Notes: generated by a model from the letters alone, not told the origin. DNA of 64,000 nt from Rhizobium skierniewicense (GCF_014196515.1 NZ_JACIDV010000008.1:62001-126000), one strand, 5' to 3'. Positions 26,625 to 36,045 are shown, counted from the first letter of the stretch. Made by a program: numbers and translations.

Positions 26625-27626
26625 ATGGCTGGTCTCGCGGTAAAAATCCAGGAACTCGATGACAAACTCCTTGAAGAGTTCATAGACATATGGCTCACCC
26701 GGAAGGCGACGAAGTATCTTCGTGTCGAAACGCTTGGGAAGGCGAATGACAAGGGTCGCGATGTTGTCGGGTTCTGCTCTGATGATCTGCACGAGGCTGA
26801 CTGGGATCTGTATCAATGCAAGCGGAAAACGCATGGAGCCAAGCTTGGGATGCCAGAATTCCTCGCTGAACTTGGAAAGGTTTTCCACCATCACACGACA
26901 GGCACCTACAAGACGATGCCGCGGGAATTTTTATTTGTGGCACCGCGGGGAGTTGTCGGGCCGGTGCAAGACCTCCTTTTGAATCCTTCGACAATCGCTC
27001 CCGCGTTAGTCGCGGGATGGGATCAGTACTGCCGGAAATCGATTACGGCAAAGGTAGACATTCCACTCAGCACGGCCGTTTCCGCGGCTATCGCAAGTTT
27101 CGACTTCAAGCAGGTAGACTACTATTCCGCGGCAAGGCTCGCCAAAGACCCGGATGCGAACCCGGCGATGAGCAAGCTGTTCAATCTCCTTCCCGGCGAC
27201 GCGCCGGAGGGTACGATGCCGGACGAGATTGCAGTCAGCGAGTTGACCTATCTGGCACAGTTGACGCAGGTTTACAGTGAATTCGCAGGCAAACCCTTCT
27301 TTTCTACTGATGACGTCCTCTCCCATCCCGAACATGGAAGACACCTCAGGCGACAGAGAACCAGATTTTTCGAGGCCGCCGCCTTTGAAAGATTTCACAG
27401 AGACAATACTGCGCCAGGTGCGGTGGAAACGTTCAAGAAAGATATCTACGATAGCGTCATAGATGCATACGAGCGATCGCACTCTACAAAGCTCGATCGC
27501 GTCGATGCCGTTCTTAACCACGCACTGTTGGTTCCCACAGATCTGCGTGGAAAGATTGCGCGAGGTCCTGTTCGCCAAGGGATGTGTCACCATCTCGCCA
27601 GCGACGGAAAACTGAAGTGGGACTAA
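26625..27626 (+). CDS. ABC-3C system effector: restriction-endonuclease-like domain plus ABC-3C C-terminal domain
   Basis: This 333-residue protein is the first gene of an ABC-three-component conflict system. Residues 10-130 look like an Mrr/PD-(D/E)xK nuclease: a glutamate in the first helix (E17/E18), aspartate D46 in KGRDVVGF and Q64-C-K66 in LYQCKR. The rest matches the helical C-terminal domain (LTYLAQLTQVYSEF, TRFFEAAAFERFHRDN, DRVDAVLNHA) that anchors ABC-3C effectors to the complex. GGATGGAG precedes ATG 26625; the GTG at 26604 has no good site. It overlaps the next gene in TAATG. Cutting invader DNA on ATPase activation is inferred from the family. Confidence 0.78.
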   Translation: MAGLAVKIQELDDKLLEEFIDIWLTRKATKYLRVETLGKANDKGRDVVGFCSDDLHEADWDLYQCKRKTHGAKLGMPEFLAELGKVFHHHTTGTYKTMPREFLFVAPRGVVGPVQDLLLNPSTIAPALVAGWDQYCRKSITAKVDIPLSTAVSAAIASFDFKQVDYYSAARLAKDPDANPAMSKLFNLLPGDAPEGTMPDEIAVSELTYLAQLTQVYSEFAGKPFFSTDDVLSHPEHGRHLRRQRTRFFEAAAFERFHRDNTAPGAVETFKKDIYDSVIDAYERSHSTKLDRVDAVLNHALLVPTDLRGKIARGPVRQGMCHHLASDGKLKWD

Positions 27627-28102
27627 TGTCGGAAGAATTCGGGGAACTGTTCAACTCGCAGCTCGAGGCAGGCATACGCGCCGTCGTCGTGCTCGAGAAC
27701 CTGCGTCCAGTGGCCGCCGACCTTTCCGAGATGGTTCTCTTCGATCACATCGTCGTCCATTCCGCGGATATTGGCGGCCCCAAATCTCTTCATGCCGACG
27801 TGCCTGGCCGGAAAGGGGAACTCCTTGTTCGAAGAAGGCTAGTAGAGGCTGGGCTCGACCTCATGCGCCGGTGTCATCTTGTCGAAAAGGCAACTGACGA
27901 CAACGGCTTCGTCTGGAGGGCTTCGGACGACGCGGCATCGTATGTCGAGCTTCTCGAAACCAAATACTCCGAGCATCTCAAGACGTGCGCTGTCCGGCTC
28001 GCGACGGAAGTCAGACGTCGCTCGAAAGAAGGGTTCAAGGAATACGCGCGGGAGAGACTTGGCGACTGGGGTGAGTCCTTCGGCACCAAGGGCGGGGCTT
28101 GA
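27626..28102 (+). CDS. ABC-3C system middle component
   Basis: A 158-residue helical protein between the nuclease-like effector and the ATPase matches the position and style of ABC-3C middle components, which have winged-HTH-like folds and bridge the other two subunits. Visible segments are RAVVVLENLRPVAADLSEMVLFDHIVVHSAD, RRRLVEAGLDLMRRCHLVEK and the C-terminal EVRRRSKEGFKEYARERLGDW. Its ATG uses the last base of the preceding stop, and the ATPase gene starts one base after its stop, so the three are one coupled operon. Confidence 0.75.
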   Translation: MSEEFGELFNSQLEAGIRAVVVLENLRPVAADLSEMVLFDHIVVHSADIGGPKSLHADVPGRKGELLVRRRLVEAGLDLMRRCHLVEKATDDNGFVWRASDDAASYVELLETKYSEHLKTCAVRLATEVRRRSKEGFKEYARERLGDWGESFGTKGGA

Positions 28103-28103
28103 T

Positions 28104-29993
28104 ATGGCTGCTGATCGGATCGTCATCAAACGCCTTGCGTTCACGGGGCCGGAGAAGGCGCTGAAGGATCTCCCGTTCGTTCCGGGGCTGAACGTTCTAT
28201 GGGGAGCGTCCAACGCCGGTAAGTCTTTCATGATCAAATCGCTGGACTTCATGTTCGGCGGTGGAACGCCGCTGCCTGGAATCGCACAGCTTCAAGGATA
28301 CGACCGCTGCTGGATTGAATTGGATCTCCCCCGCTCTGGCGCGACGACCTTGTCGCGGTCACCGAGAGGCGGCAGCTTCGCCGTATACGCTGACCCCGTC
28401 GAAAACGCGCTCGGGACGGATCCAGAAGGAACACTGTCGGCTACCCACTCTTCTGGGACAGATAGTTTATCCGGATACCTCCTTGACCAGGTCGGCATTC
28501 AGGGCAAGCAGATCGCATCGACGTTATCCGGCGACAAAGTCGGGTTCAGCGTCCGGCACTTGGCCCGCTATATGTTTACGGAGGAAACTCCGATGATGTC
28601 GGAGGCTGCTCCGATTAGGATATCGGAGCGGAACAGTGAGACGCTGGATCGCAATGTCCTCAAATTCATTCTTTCAGGCATCGACGACAGCGCCGTGGTG
28701 GTCTCGAAGAGCACCAAGGAGCAGAGGACTGCGAATTCCGGGAAGATAGAGATCGTCGACGAAATGATCGCTAGCACGCAGGCTGAGCTTGCGAAATTAT
28801 TTCCCCAAGACGATGCCATAGACGAGTTGGATCTCGCAGCGCAGAATGAGCGTCTGACGGCTTCGCTGCGCGCCTACCATACCACCCTTTCGGCAGCGCA
28901 GCAGCGTCTCGACCTCCTTGTGCAGGGCCGCCGTCGGGCTAAGGACGAACTCGAGAACCTCCACTTCCGCATCGCTTCGATCAATTCAACCGTCGACCGC
29001 TTTGGGCTGCTTGAAAACGTCTACAACAGCGATATGGAGAGGCTCGAAGCTCTTGAGGAAGGCGCGGCTGCCCTTATGGCTGGCGCTCGCCGACCCTGCC
29101 CTCTATGTGGAGCCGACCCCGCCCATCAACATGAGGCGCACGGTCTTGAGGTTGTTGAGCTGTCGCGGGCTGCGGTGGTCGCAGAGATTGTCAAAATACG
29201 AGGTGAGAGTTCCGATCTCAAGCTCACCGTCCGATCACTGACCGCGGAGTGGGAAGGACTGGTAGCTCGAGCAGCTCAAATACAAGAGCAGCTCGCTCAA
29301 GCCGAAATCAGGATCGCCGGTGCCCGACCTGCCGAAGTCCAAGCTAGAAAGTCCTACGAAGAGATCGACCAAGCGCGGCAGAGGATCAAGGATGGTCTTG
29401 CCTTGAAAAGGCGTATCGACAGTCTGAAAGTCAGGAGGCAAGAGCTCGAGTCCTTCAAGGCTGTGAAAACCTCCGACCCAGTTGTTCCTGGAATCAGCGG
29501 CCCGCTGGGGCACGAGTTCGCCATGACGGTACAATCAATACTCCACGAGTGGCAGTTCCCCGGCGAACCCGTGGTCTCCTTCTCGGAGAAGCACGACATC
29601 CTCCTGAACGGTTCGGATCGAGGAAGCAACGGCAAGGGCGTCCGTGCGCTTATGAACGCAGCCTTCAAGATTGGCGTCCTGATCTTCTGCCGTGAGCATA
29701 ATCTGCCGCATCCTGGTATCGTGGCGCTCGACAGCCCGCTCCTAAGCTATCGTGACCCCCACACATCGAGGCACGGCGAGCTTTCTGCGGACGAACAGCA
29801 GGTAAAGAACGCCGGGCTAAACACGTATTTCTACGAATATCTCGAACGGCAATCGTCGCACGCGCAATTCATCATAGTCGAGAACGATCCGCCGCCCTTC
29901 AAGCTCGGCCCAGACGCAATGGTGACGACCTTCAGCGGCCCTGTTTCCGTGAGTGGTCGTAGTCCCACAAGCCAGCGAAGCGGACTTCTGTAG
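28104..29993 (+). CDS. ABC-3C system ATPase (DUF3732-type, SMC/Rad50-like)
   Basis: The 629-residue protein is the ABC ATPase of the system. Walker A is GASNAGKS (residues 34-41), followed by MIKSLDFMFGGG. The middle is a long charged coiled coil (about 195-460), interrupted near residue 331 by CPLC, a Rad50-like zinc-hook motif. The C-terminal lobe has GSNGKGVRALMNAAF and a Walker-B-like GIVALDSPLLSYRDPH. Such proteins are thought to sense DNA ends or foreign complexes and to license the nuclease. ATG 28104 follows the middle component stop by one base; the long upstream open frame overlaps that gene and is not used. Confidence 0.85.
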   Translation: MAADRIVIKRLAFTGPEKALKDLPFVPGLNVLWGASNAGKSFMIKSLDFMFGGGTPLPGIAQLQGYDRCWIELDLPRSGATTLSRSPRGGSFAVYADPVENALGTDPEGTLSATHSSGTDSLSGYLLDQVGIQGKQIASTLSGDKVGFSVRHLARYMFTEETPMMSEAAPIRISERNSETLDRNVLKFILSGIDDSAVVVSKSTKEQRTANSGKIEIVDEMIASTQAELAKLFPQDDAIDELDLAAQNERLTASLRAYHTTLSAAQQRLDLLVQGRRRAKDELENLHFRIASINSTVDRFGLLENVYNSDMERLEALEEGAAALMAGARRPCPLCGADPAHQHEAHGLEVVELSRAAVVAEIVKIRGESSDLKLTVRSLTAEWEGLVARAAQIQEQLAQAEIRIAGARPAEVQARKSYEEIDQARQRIKDGLALKRRIDSLKVRRQELESFKAVKTSDPVVPGISGPLGHEFAMTVQSILHEWQFPGEPVVSFSEKHDILLNGSDRGSNGKGVRALMNAAFKIGVLIFCREHNLPHPGIVALDSPLLSYRDPHTSRHGELSADEQQVKNAGLNTYFYEYLERQSSHAQFIIVENDPPPFKLGPDAMVTTFSGPVSVSGRSPTSQRSGLL

Positions 29994-30188
29994 AAATCGG
30001 CAATCCTCCGTGACCTTAGGTGCTTCTCTTCAACCCTGCCTGGTCAGCACCAACTATGGATGATCCTGCCTTTCGACATTCGGATGATATGGACGTCGTC
30101 TTTTGACGAAGGGTCGCGTGCCACCGAATTTTGGTCGGTTCCATTAGGGGCTCAATTAAACGATTGCCCCTACGCAGGGCGGAAACAC

Positions 30189-31148
30189 TTAAAAAAGCAT
30201 GTATTCCGGTTGCGCTTTGAGGAATGCACCTTTCGTGACCGTAGAGAAGTAAGATTCTTGAATGAGGTTTTTTTTCTCGGCCGACCAGCTATCAACATGC
30301 GACGGTCGAAGGAAAAAATTCTCCGTCGTATCAAGCGCCAAAGTAGAAAGCGCGAGCAATCGCTCTTCGCCCCTCTTCAGCATAACGGGCGCAATGTATT
30401 TCCTGGCGTTTGCTGACTGCGCTTTGGGATAGCTGAAAATCACCGCCGTTTCACTCCCTGAAAGCGGGATCATATTCAATGCAATGCGCGGCATTTTATT
30501 GTCTTTTGGATTTTCGATGGTTGGAAAGAACGACGACGACGCCAGCACTGCGGCGCGATCCGAGATCACGAAAATCGAATGCGTTATTTCTCCGAAGCGG
30601 CCTTTCAGCATGTTCGTGTCATAGTGGTCGAGGCGATACCGCCACGTCATCCATGCTTTGTGCATAGCTTCGACGGGTGCAATAGCTGACATGGTTCTGT
30701 CATTGGGATTGACCAGCCCCAGTTTTACATTGGTCTCGTGGGTAAATTGCAGTTTCGCTGCACCTTCTAAAATGGCATGTAGTTCCCGCGTTAAAGAGCG
30801 ATACGCTATTAAAAATAGTTGCTCGGCATTTTCCAGATCGAGTAGTTTGGTATCGATAGGACGGAAGATTTCCGTGTCGTGTCGATTGCAGAATCCCGTG
30901 AATGTAGACGCATTGTTACGGCCGACCCTCTCAAATTCGCAGACGGGTTTCGCACCAGCGAAATTTATCTTTAGGCCGTAGACGTGCTTATCTTCTTCAA
31001 TGAAAGATAGAGCCGTCGACTTCTGGACGGAGTGAGCACGAATTGCAGGTTTTTCGCAACCCATGTCCGGACACAAGCATTTGTTGAATTTCTGATTTAT
31101 CGCCTCGAAGAAGAGCCCTTTGTGTCTGCCGTCAGTCATCGTTTTCAT
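30189..31148 (-). CDS. Unrecognised protein with HNH-like Cys/His pattern
   Basis: I cannot name the family of this 319-residue protein. Its N-terminal 100 residues carry a possible treble-clef zinc site of the HNH kind: CLCPDMGCEKPAIRAHSVQKS, then GFCNRHDTEIF, giving Cys-x4-Cys, a His in A-H-S and Cys-x2-His-Asp. The rest is mixed alpha/beta with ERLLALSTLAL near the end and no membrane segment. ATG 31148 is favoured because GGATAGGGGTGAGA precedes it; GTG 31154 is an alternative. It is convergent with the ABC-3C operon. An HNH-type nuclease or a nucleic-acid-binding defence protein is plausible but not shown. Confidence 0.6.
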   Translation of the reverse strand: MKTMTDGRHKGLFFEAINQKFNKCLCPDMGCEKPAIRAHSVQKSTALSFIEEDKHVYGLKINFAGAKPVCEFERVGRNNASTFTGFCNRHDTEIFRPIDTKLLDLENAEQLFLIAYRSLTRELHAILEGAAKLQFTHETNVKLGLVNPNDRTMSAIAPVEAMHKAWMTWRYRLDHYDTNMLKGRFGEITHSIFVISDRAAVLASSSFFPTIENPKDNKMPRIALNMIPLSGSETAVIFSYPKAQSANARKYIAPVMLKRGEERLLALSTLALDTTENFFLRPSHVDSWSAEKKNLIQESYFSTVTKGAFLKAQPEYMLF

Positions 31149-31249
31149 TCTCACCCCTATCCGCGCCTGCAGTATTCAAATCGATTTAGTTGACATACGT
31201 AGAGATAAAATCGACCAAGCAGCGCAGTAAGTAATCAACAGGAGGTACG

Positions 31250-31405
31250 ATGCCAAGTTGGCTCAACAGCTTCTTTTCCTTAAGCCATGAAATCCCCTCC
31301 AAGACCGCTCTAACTGTATTTTGTGCAACGCTCCTGATACTTTTTCTACCATCAGAGTGTTTTCAGGCACAACGAGATTGTTGGACACGTGTCAGCCCAG
31401 CCTGA
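31250..31405 (+). CDS. Small single-helix membrane peptide, 51 aa
   Basis: AACAGGAGGTACG, one of the strongest ribosome sites in the window, precedes this ATG by five bases. The product has one hydrophobic helix (TALTVFCATLLILFLP) flanked by a polar N-terminus and a C-terminal part with two cysteines. I recognise no family. Its size and single helix recall type I toxins and phage-defence accessory peptides, but this is only a resemblance. It is divergent from the HNH-like gene and upstream of the 1107-aa gene. Confidence 0.45.
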   Translation: MPSWLNSFFSLSHEIPSKTALTVFCATLLILFLPSECFQAQRDCWTRVSPA

Positions 31406-31752
31406 TCCATCGGGGTCCGTTCCTGGCGCAAAGTTGCCGAGACAGCAGTTGGCCCCAAGAGGTGATAGGCGACCAAACGCGATGGCGCAGCTTCGCGCCC
31501 TCATTTCGGTCGTGCGGGAGTTTCGATAGATGTGCCGAGAGCCGCCAGACCACTTAGAGGCAGCATAAGGGTCATTGCCCGTGGGCATTAGCGGTGCCTG
31601 AAGGGGGCAGAGCGAGTCGGCCGCTCCTGACGACGGGGCTCAGGAAAGCAGGGTCTGCTTGAGTTCGAGAAGTATAGAACGTTGGGGATTTGTACCCATG
31701 CCATAGTCATCCACATTTCTTAATGTGGTGCGGCATCCTATATTCTTGGCCT
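31406..31752. other. Intergenic region before the large nuclease-like gene
   Basis: No gene or clear hairpin is seen in these 350 bases. The open frames here match nothing recognisable. The promoter for the 1107-aa gene should lie at the right end. Confidence 0.4.
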
Positions 31753-34700
31753 ATGACCGAATCAACAAATACCGCATCCGAAAAACCCAAGTATGCTCCG
31801 TCGCGTTACATGCGTGACCGCCACCCCGACCTGTTCTCCGACTCGGTGTCGGAAGTGGAATATGAGGTCGAGCGCGAGGTGTTGTCATACCACCTCGAAA
31901 CGCTTACCAATCAGAAAGGCGAAACCGCATTCGAGAACTTCGCTCAGCGCCTTTGCGAGAAATTCATCGCGCCGAATATTCGTCCTCAGACGGGTCCGGT
32001 TGGCGGGGGCGACGGTAAGACCGACGCAGAGACATTTCCCGTGTCGAGTGAAATCTCTACGCGCTGGTTCGTGCCCGACAATGACAAGGCCGGCGAGCGC
32101 AAGGCTTTCGCATTCAGTGCCAAGAAGACTTGGCGCTCAAAAATCAAGTCTGACGTCGCCGCCATCGCCGGTACCAAACGTGACTACGATCAAGTCATCT
32201 GCGTCACGAACCAGTTCGTCCCCGCGAAGAAGTCTGCCGACCTTCAAGACGAGCTTTTTAAGGAACATGGCATTCCAGTCACCATTCTGGATCGCACATG
32301 GCTCCTCGACCGCGTCTTCAAGCACGACAGTATGGCGATTGCCGTCGAGGAGCTTGGCGTTGGCAAGGGCACGGAGAAGCAGACCAAGAAGCTGGGGCCG
32401 AATGATACCAAGCGCGCGGCGGAGCTGGATGCCCTTGAGGCAAAGATCGCTGATGGTTCGCAGTATCAGGGGCAAACTGTCGCGCTGGTCGAAGATGCGC
32501 GACGTGCTGCGCTTCTGGCTCGAGGATTGGAGCATTCGAGCGCCGAAGTGAACGGGCGTTTCGATCGCGCACTCCGTCTCGCGCGAGATAACCACATCAA
32601 AAAACTTGAACTCGCTATTGCCTACGAGTGGGCATGGACCTCCCATTTCTGGCATGAGGACCACCTTCGCACGTCTGAACTCTACGACGATGTCGAACGT
32701 CTCGCTTTCGGTTCTGACGATGCAATTGACTTGGAGCGTCTAAGCAATCTTCTGCCCCTGATACGCATGAGCGTGCACACGGGCTCGATGGACGCATCGA
32801 AAGGAAAGCTCAAGAACCGCACCGCTGCACTCAAGTCCGCGCTGGAAGCTCTGATGGTGCAGACCAATCGGCCCAACAACGCGCTACATGCTGAAGCCAT
32901 GTTGCTGATGACTCGTGTCTCCGAAAAAGGTGTTGAGCATCGCGACGACCCGCTGAAGAACATCTGGGTCTCGTTCACCGACGTTATCAAACGAGCCGAA
33001 GGGCTAGGAACATTCCCGTTCACGAGCATCGCAGATGCCCTCACACAAATCGGCGAATTCATCGCTGACAGCGACGAATTCGACACGCTGTTCGAGACCA
33101 TCACCGATGCCCTCGCGGCACGCAGCGGCCAAGGCGAGGCTGCAAGGAAGAATGTTCAAAGGGCGTATCAGAAGCTTGCGAAGGGATTGCCCTATGACGC
33201 CATCCGCTGGTTCGGCCGTGCCGTCGCGCTGCTCATCAAGGAGGAGTACGGGGACGAGCTCATCGATGCGTTGCTAGGCGCAGGATTCGCCTTCGAACAA
33301 GTCGGCCTTCCGTGGGCTGCAAGGAATTACACCCTCGCCGCCGTCAGTCAGGAATTCTTCGCCTTCAAAAGATACGGCAGCATTGGCGCGTTGCGGTCCT
33401 CGGTCTTGTCCAGGTACTTCGACACGGAATTCAAACTCGGTCGAGTTCCACAGATCCTGAGCGCGCACGAGCTCGAAATGATCGTTTGTACTGCCCAAGC
33501 ACGCACGGACGGGCAGCGCCGCCGCCTCAACAAGGTGCAAGAGTCGCACATGATGCAGATCGCATCGCTGCTTCTGCAAACTCCCCTCGATAAATTGAGC
33601 GAGATCGCTCAGCTTCCTGATGCGCTCGAACGGCTCGCATTGCCAATGTCGCGCACCGCTCTTCTCTACCTGATGGGAAATGAAGACATCCTGAGAACGG
33701 AGGGCTGGATACCGGAACAAGAGACCCCCGAAGGCGCAGAGATCTTCATGCGAGACCTGCGTGATTACGGCGTGAAAGCGGACTACCCTGCTCCAGACTT
33801 AGCCCTTGGGGAAACCGTTACGCTCTCGTCCAACGTGCTCGGATGCCGCATCGAGTTGGCTTGTGCCAACAATCTAGTCTCCATCGGCATTGGCGAGGCT
33901 GTCCTCGGGTCACTGGAAGCCTTGCTAGCGACGAGTCTCGATCATCGCATGTTGCCTCAGGTGGATCACTTGCAACTGCGGGTTACGCCGTCCGACACCG
34001 TCGGACTCAGCCCCGTTCTGACGTTTGCCGATGTTGACGGCGAGCCCATCGGCACGATCGCGCATCGCATGGTCATGGAATACAAGACCAAAGAGGATGC
34101 GCTATCGTTTCCGCATTGGATGAGTGATGCGGTTCTCGAAATCTTCCTTCGCTTCGCCGCGCCTCAGGATGCCGAGGCGTGGGGTAAGGCGCTGTTCGAA
34201 GATGAACGCGCCCTAGATCGCGCGCTGACGTTCTCGAACGTTCCAGTCATGCTCGCTAATCTGCACGGTGATCGCGCGCAGCTTTCTCTCGCTGATTGGA
34301 TCGATCCTGCCGACCCCACCTATGAGGTCAAACGCACGAAAGTATGGCCCCCCGCACCAGCTCCCGAGGCGATCAAATCGTTTGGCAACACACAGCGCGG
34401 CGAAGGCCTTGCGCCCAAAGAAATGCGCGATGCGGCCAAAGGCAAGCACTCTAAGACGCGCTGGCTCTCGCCTATCGATATGCAGAAGTGGGACAAGGCG
34501 AAATGGAACGGCACCTTCTTCATGTGGTCCCCGCCCGGCCCCGACATGCCGCCTCCCATGCTGGGACTCGCGTACGAGAATTCTTCGGTTGCTAAAGACA
34601 TCTTCAAGTCATGGCGTAAGCGGTATGGCGATGACGACGTTAAAGACGATCTCAAAATTACTATCGTTCGCGGCATATCGCGCGATTATCCCGCTGCTTA

Positions 34701-35076
34701 TGCCGTGATGGTCAGTCAAAATCCGGACAATGTTCCAATATCGGAGGGGAATATCATCGGATTTGTGTCACGCATCAATCGCATGTACCCGAATTCAACA
34801 CAGAACCTCGATCGGTTCGTCGCGGACTATTCGCGTCACGGTCGGTACGTGCTGTTTCCTGCCCACTTGCCAAACAAGCTGGCGCAGCCCGAACCTATTT
34901 TCGACCTGCCTATAGGCAAGCACAATCTGACCGTCATTAACGCCTGGGAAATCACCACCAATGATATCGTGGCCTCAGTCTTGGATTTGGATGAACCGCC
35001 CTTTATCCCAGCGGACCAGCCGAATGCGCCCGTCCTCAAAACGCTGGAATGGCTAAAATCCTTACGCCTCGAGTAA
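31753..35076 (+). CDS. Large nuclease-like defence candidate, 1107 aa
   Basis: Residues 40-190 resemble an Mrr-type PD-(D/E)xK domain: E61 in TAFENFAQRLCEKF, D87 and D91 in GGGDGKTDAETF, and S122-A-K124 in FAFSAKKTW, followed by a strand-rich part (DQVICVTNQF). A lysine-rich linker leads to a long helical region (about 220-640) that looks like TPR or HEAT-type repeats, for example YDAIRWFGRAVALL and GLPWAARNYTLAAVS. The C-terminal 350 residues are mixed. No Walker A or STAND motif is visible, so it is not an obvious Avs-type ATPase. Start ATG 31753 is chosen because the preceding codons look non-coding. I know no described system of exactly this layout. Confidence 0.65.
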   Translation: MTESTNTASEKPKYAPSRYMRDRHPDLFSDSVSEVEYEVEREVLSYHLETLTNQKGETAFENFAQRLCEKFIAPNIRPQTGPVGGGDGKTDAETFPVSSEISTRWFVPDNDKAGERKAFAFSAKKTWRSKIKSDVAAIAGTKRDYDQVICVTNQFVPAKKSADLQDELFKEHGIPVTILDRTWLLDRVFKHDSMAIAVEELGVGKGTEKQTKKLGPNDTKRAAELDALEAKIADGSQYQGQTVALVEDARRAALLARGLEHSSAEVNGRFDRALRLARDNHIKKLELAIAYEWAWTSHFWHEDHLRTSELYDDVERLAFGSDDAIDLERLSNLLPLIRMSVHTGSMDASKGKLKNRTAALKSALEALMVQTNRPNNALHAEAMLLMTRVSEKGVEHRDDPLKNIWVSFTDVIKRAEGLGTFPFTSIADALTQIGEFIADSDEFDTLFETITDALAARSGQGEAARKNVQRAYQKLAKGLPYDAIRWFGRAVALLIKEEYGDELIDALLGAGFAFEQVGLPWAARNYTLAAVSQEFFAFKRYGSIGALRSSVLSRYFDTEFKLGRVPQILSAHELEMIVCTAQARTDGQRRRLNKVQESHMMQIASLLLQTPLDKLSEIAQLPDALERLALPMSRTALLYLMGNEDILRTEGWIPEQETPEGAEIFMRDLRDYGVKADYPAPDLALGETVTLSSNVLGCRIELACANNLVSIGIGEAVLGSLEALLATSLDHRMLPQVDHLQLRVTPSDTVGLSPVLTFADVDGEPIGTIAHRMVMEYKTKEDALSFPHWMSDAVLEIFLRFAAPQDAEAWGKALFEDERALDRALTFSNVPVMLANLHGDRAQLSLADWIDPADPTYEVKRTKVWPPAPAPEAIKSFGNTQRGEGLAPKEMRDAAKGKHSKTRWLSPIDMQKWDKAKWNGTFFMWSPPGPDMPPPMLGLAYENSSVAKDIFKSWRKRYGDDDVKDDLKITIVRGISRDYPAAYAVMVSQNPDNVPISEGNIIGFVSRINRMYPNSTQNLDRFVADYSRHGRYVLFPAHLPNKLAQPEPIFDLPIGKHNLTVINAWEITTNDIVASVLDLDEPPFIPADQPNAPVLKTLEWLKSLRLE

Positions 35077-35568
35077 GTGATGTCCGGATTGGCGGTGGTT
35101 TTGATCGGCGAAGGATTGGCTAGCGTAAGCACACGAGTGACCGCTTCGGGCCAGCTTGAGACCTTGGCCTGGCTAACCTGAACGCCCGCGTCCTCGATAT
35201 GGACGCTGAAAGTGGTCAGTCTGGTTCCGGCCCCATTACAGCCGTTAACCGCGACGCAGCTCAATGTCTCCTGTTGGCGGATACTGTTGAAAAACTCCAG
35301 CAGGCCGCTTTTCATTCGGGCTCATTGAAATAATATCGCGCATTCCACGCTCCCAGCACGTCAGACGCAAAGTGGTTTCCTCTCTCCCGTACCGACAGAA
35401 AACTATGCCTGACGGTCGGGCAAGCCGCGCCTTACCGATGCTCAGGGGAGTATTTCAACAGTATCGGCGCAATCCGGCCATTAACCTCGCATCTTCGAGA
35501 CGACCTTTGGTCGTTTGGTCCATGTACCAAGACCTACACAAGATTCATCTTTCCGAACCTAAGGGGCG
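35077..35568. other. Intergenic region after the large nuclease-like gene
   Basis: No convincing gene is present. A short hairpin, ACGACC-TTT-GGTCGT (35500-35514) followed by TTTGG, could be a weak terminator. The segment GATACTGTTGAAAAACTC near 35280 resembles sequence often found flanking IS elements, but no transposase remains. The island probably ends here. Confidence 0.4.
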
Positions 35569-36045
35569 TTACACGACGCGGGAATGTTGAACAGGCGGCT
35601 GCATCAGCTCAATTGTGATACCATCCGGGCCAGAGATGTACGCGACCATTGTTCCGCATCGGGGTCCGGCCGGTATCGGCTGCGGCGAACCCTTCACGGC
35701 CCACCCCGCCCTCTCAACCCGCGCGATCGCCCTGCGGATATCCGTAACCGTGAAGGCGATATGCGCGGCGCCGATCGCACCCGCGCTCTGAGGTGTCTCC
35801 CCCAGCGTACGGCCTGTCGAATATTCGAGAAGCTCGATAGGGTAGCCATTTGGAGATGCCACCAGCGCCATTCGGCAGCGCGGATCGTCAACCCCCGTGG
35901 CCTCCCGTAGAAACTCTCCACCCATCTCTCCTCGGCGAACAAGGTCGAAACCCATCGCCTCAGTCCAGAACTGGATCGCATCCTCCAGCGAGGCGACTGA
36001 GAACCCCGTGTGGTCCACAGCTATCACGCCTGCATGTTCGGTCAT
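35569..36045 (-). CDS. VOC (glyoxalase/bleomycin-resistance) family protein
   Basis: A 158-residue single VOC protein with two beta-alpha-beta-beta-beta repeats: VDHTGFSVASLEDAIQFWTEAMGF at the start, IELLEYS in the middle, AAHIAFTVTDIRRAIARVERAGW and the C-terminal YISGPDGITIELMQPP. Potential metal ligands are H11 or so in VDHTGF, E in IELLEY, H in AAHIAF and E in ITIELM, the normal pattern for metal-dependent VOC enzymes. The substrate is unknown. GAGAGGATTAAA precedes ATG 36045. The next genes upstream are a DUF2256 mini-protein and another VOC gene on the same strand. Confidence 0.87.
   Translation of the reverse strand: MTEHAGVIAVDHTGFSVASLEDAIQFWTEAMGFDLVRRGEMGGEFLREATGVDDPRCRMALVASPNGYPIELLEYSTGRTLGETPQSAGAIGAAHIAFTVTDIRRAIARVERAGWAVKGSPQPIPAGPRCGTMVAYISGPDGITIELMQPPVQHSRVV

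Noticed and set aside
30060-30416. 118-codon plus-strand frame overlapping the HNH-like gene end
   Set aside because: It is largely antisense to the HNH-like gene and its translation has no recognisable features.
34836-35315. 160-codon minus-strand frame at the end of the large nuclease-like gene
   Set aside because: Most of it is antisense to that gene, and the rest resembles only generic IS-flanking sequence.
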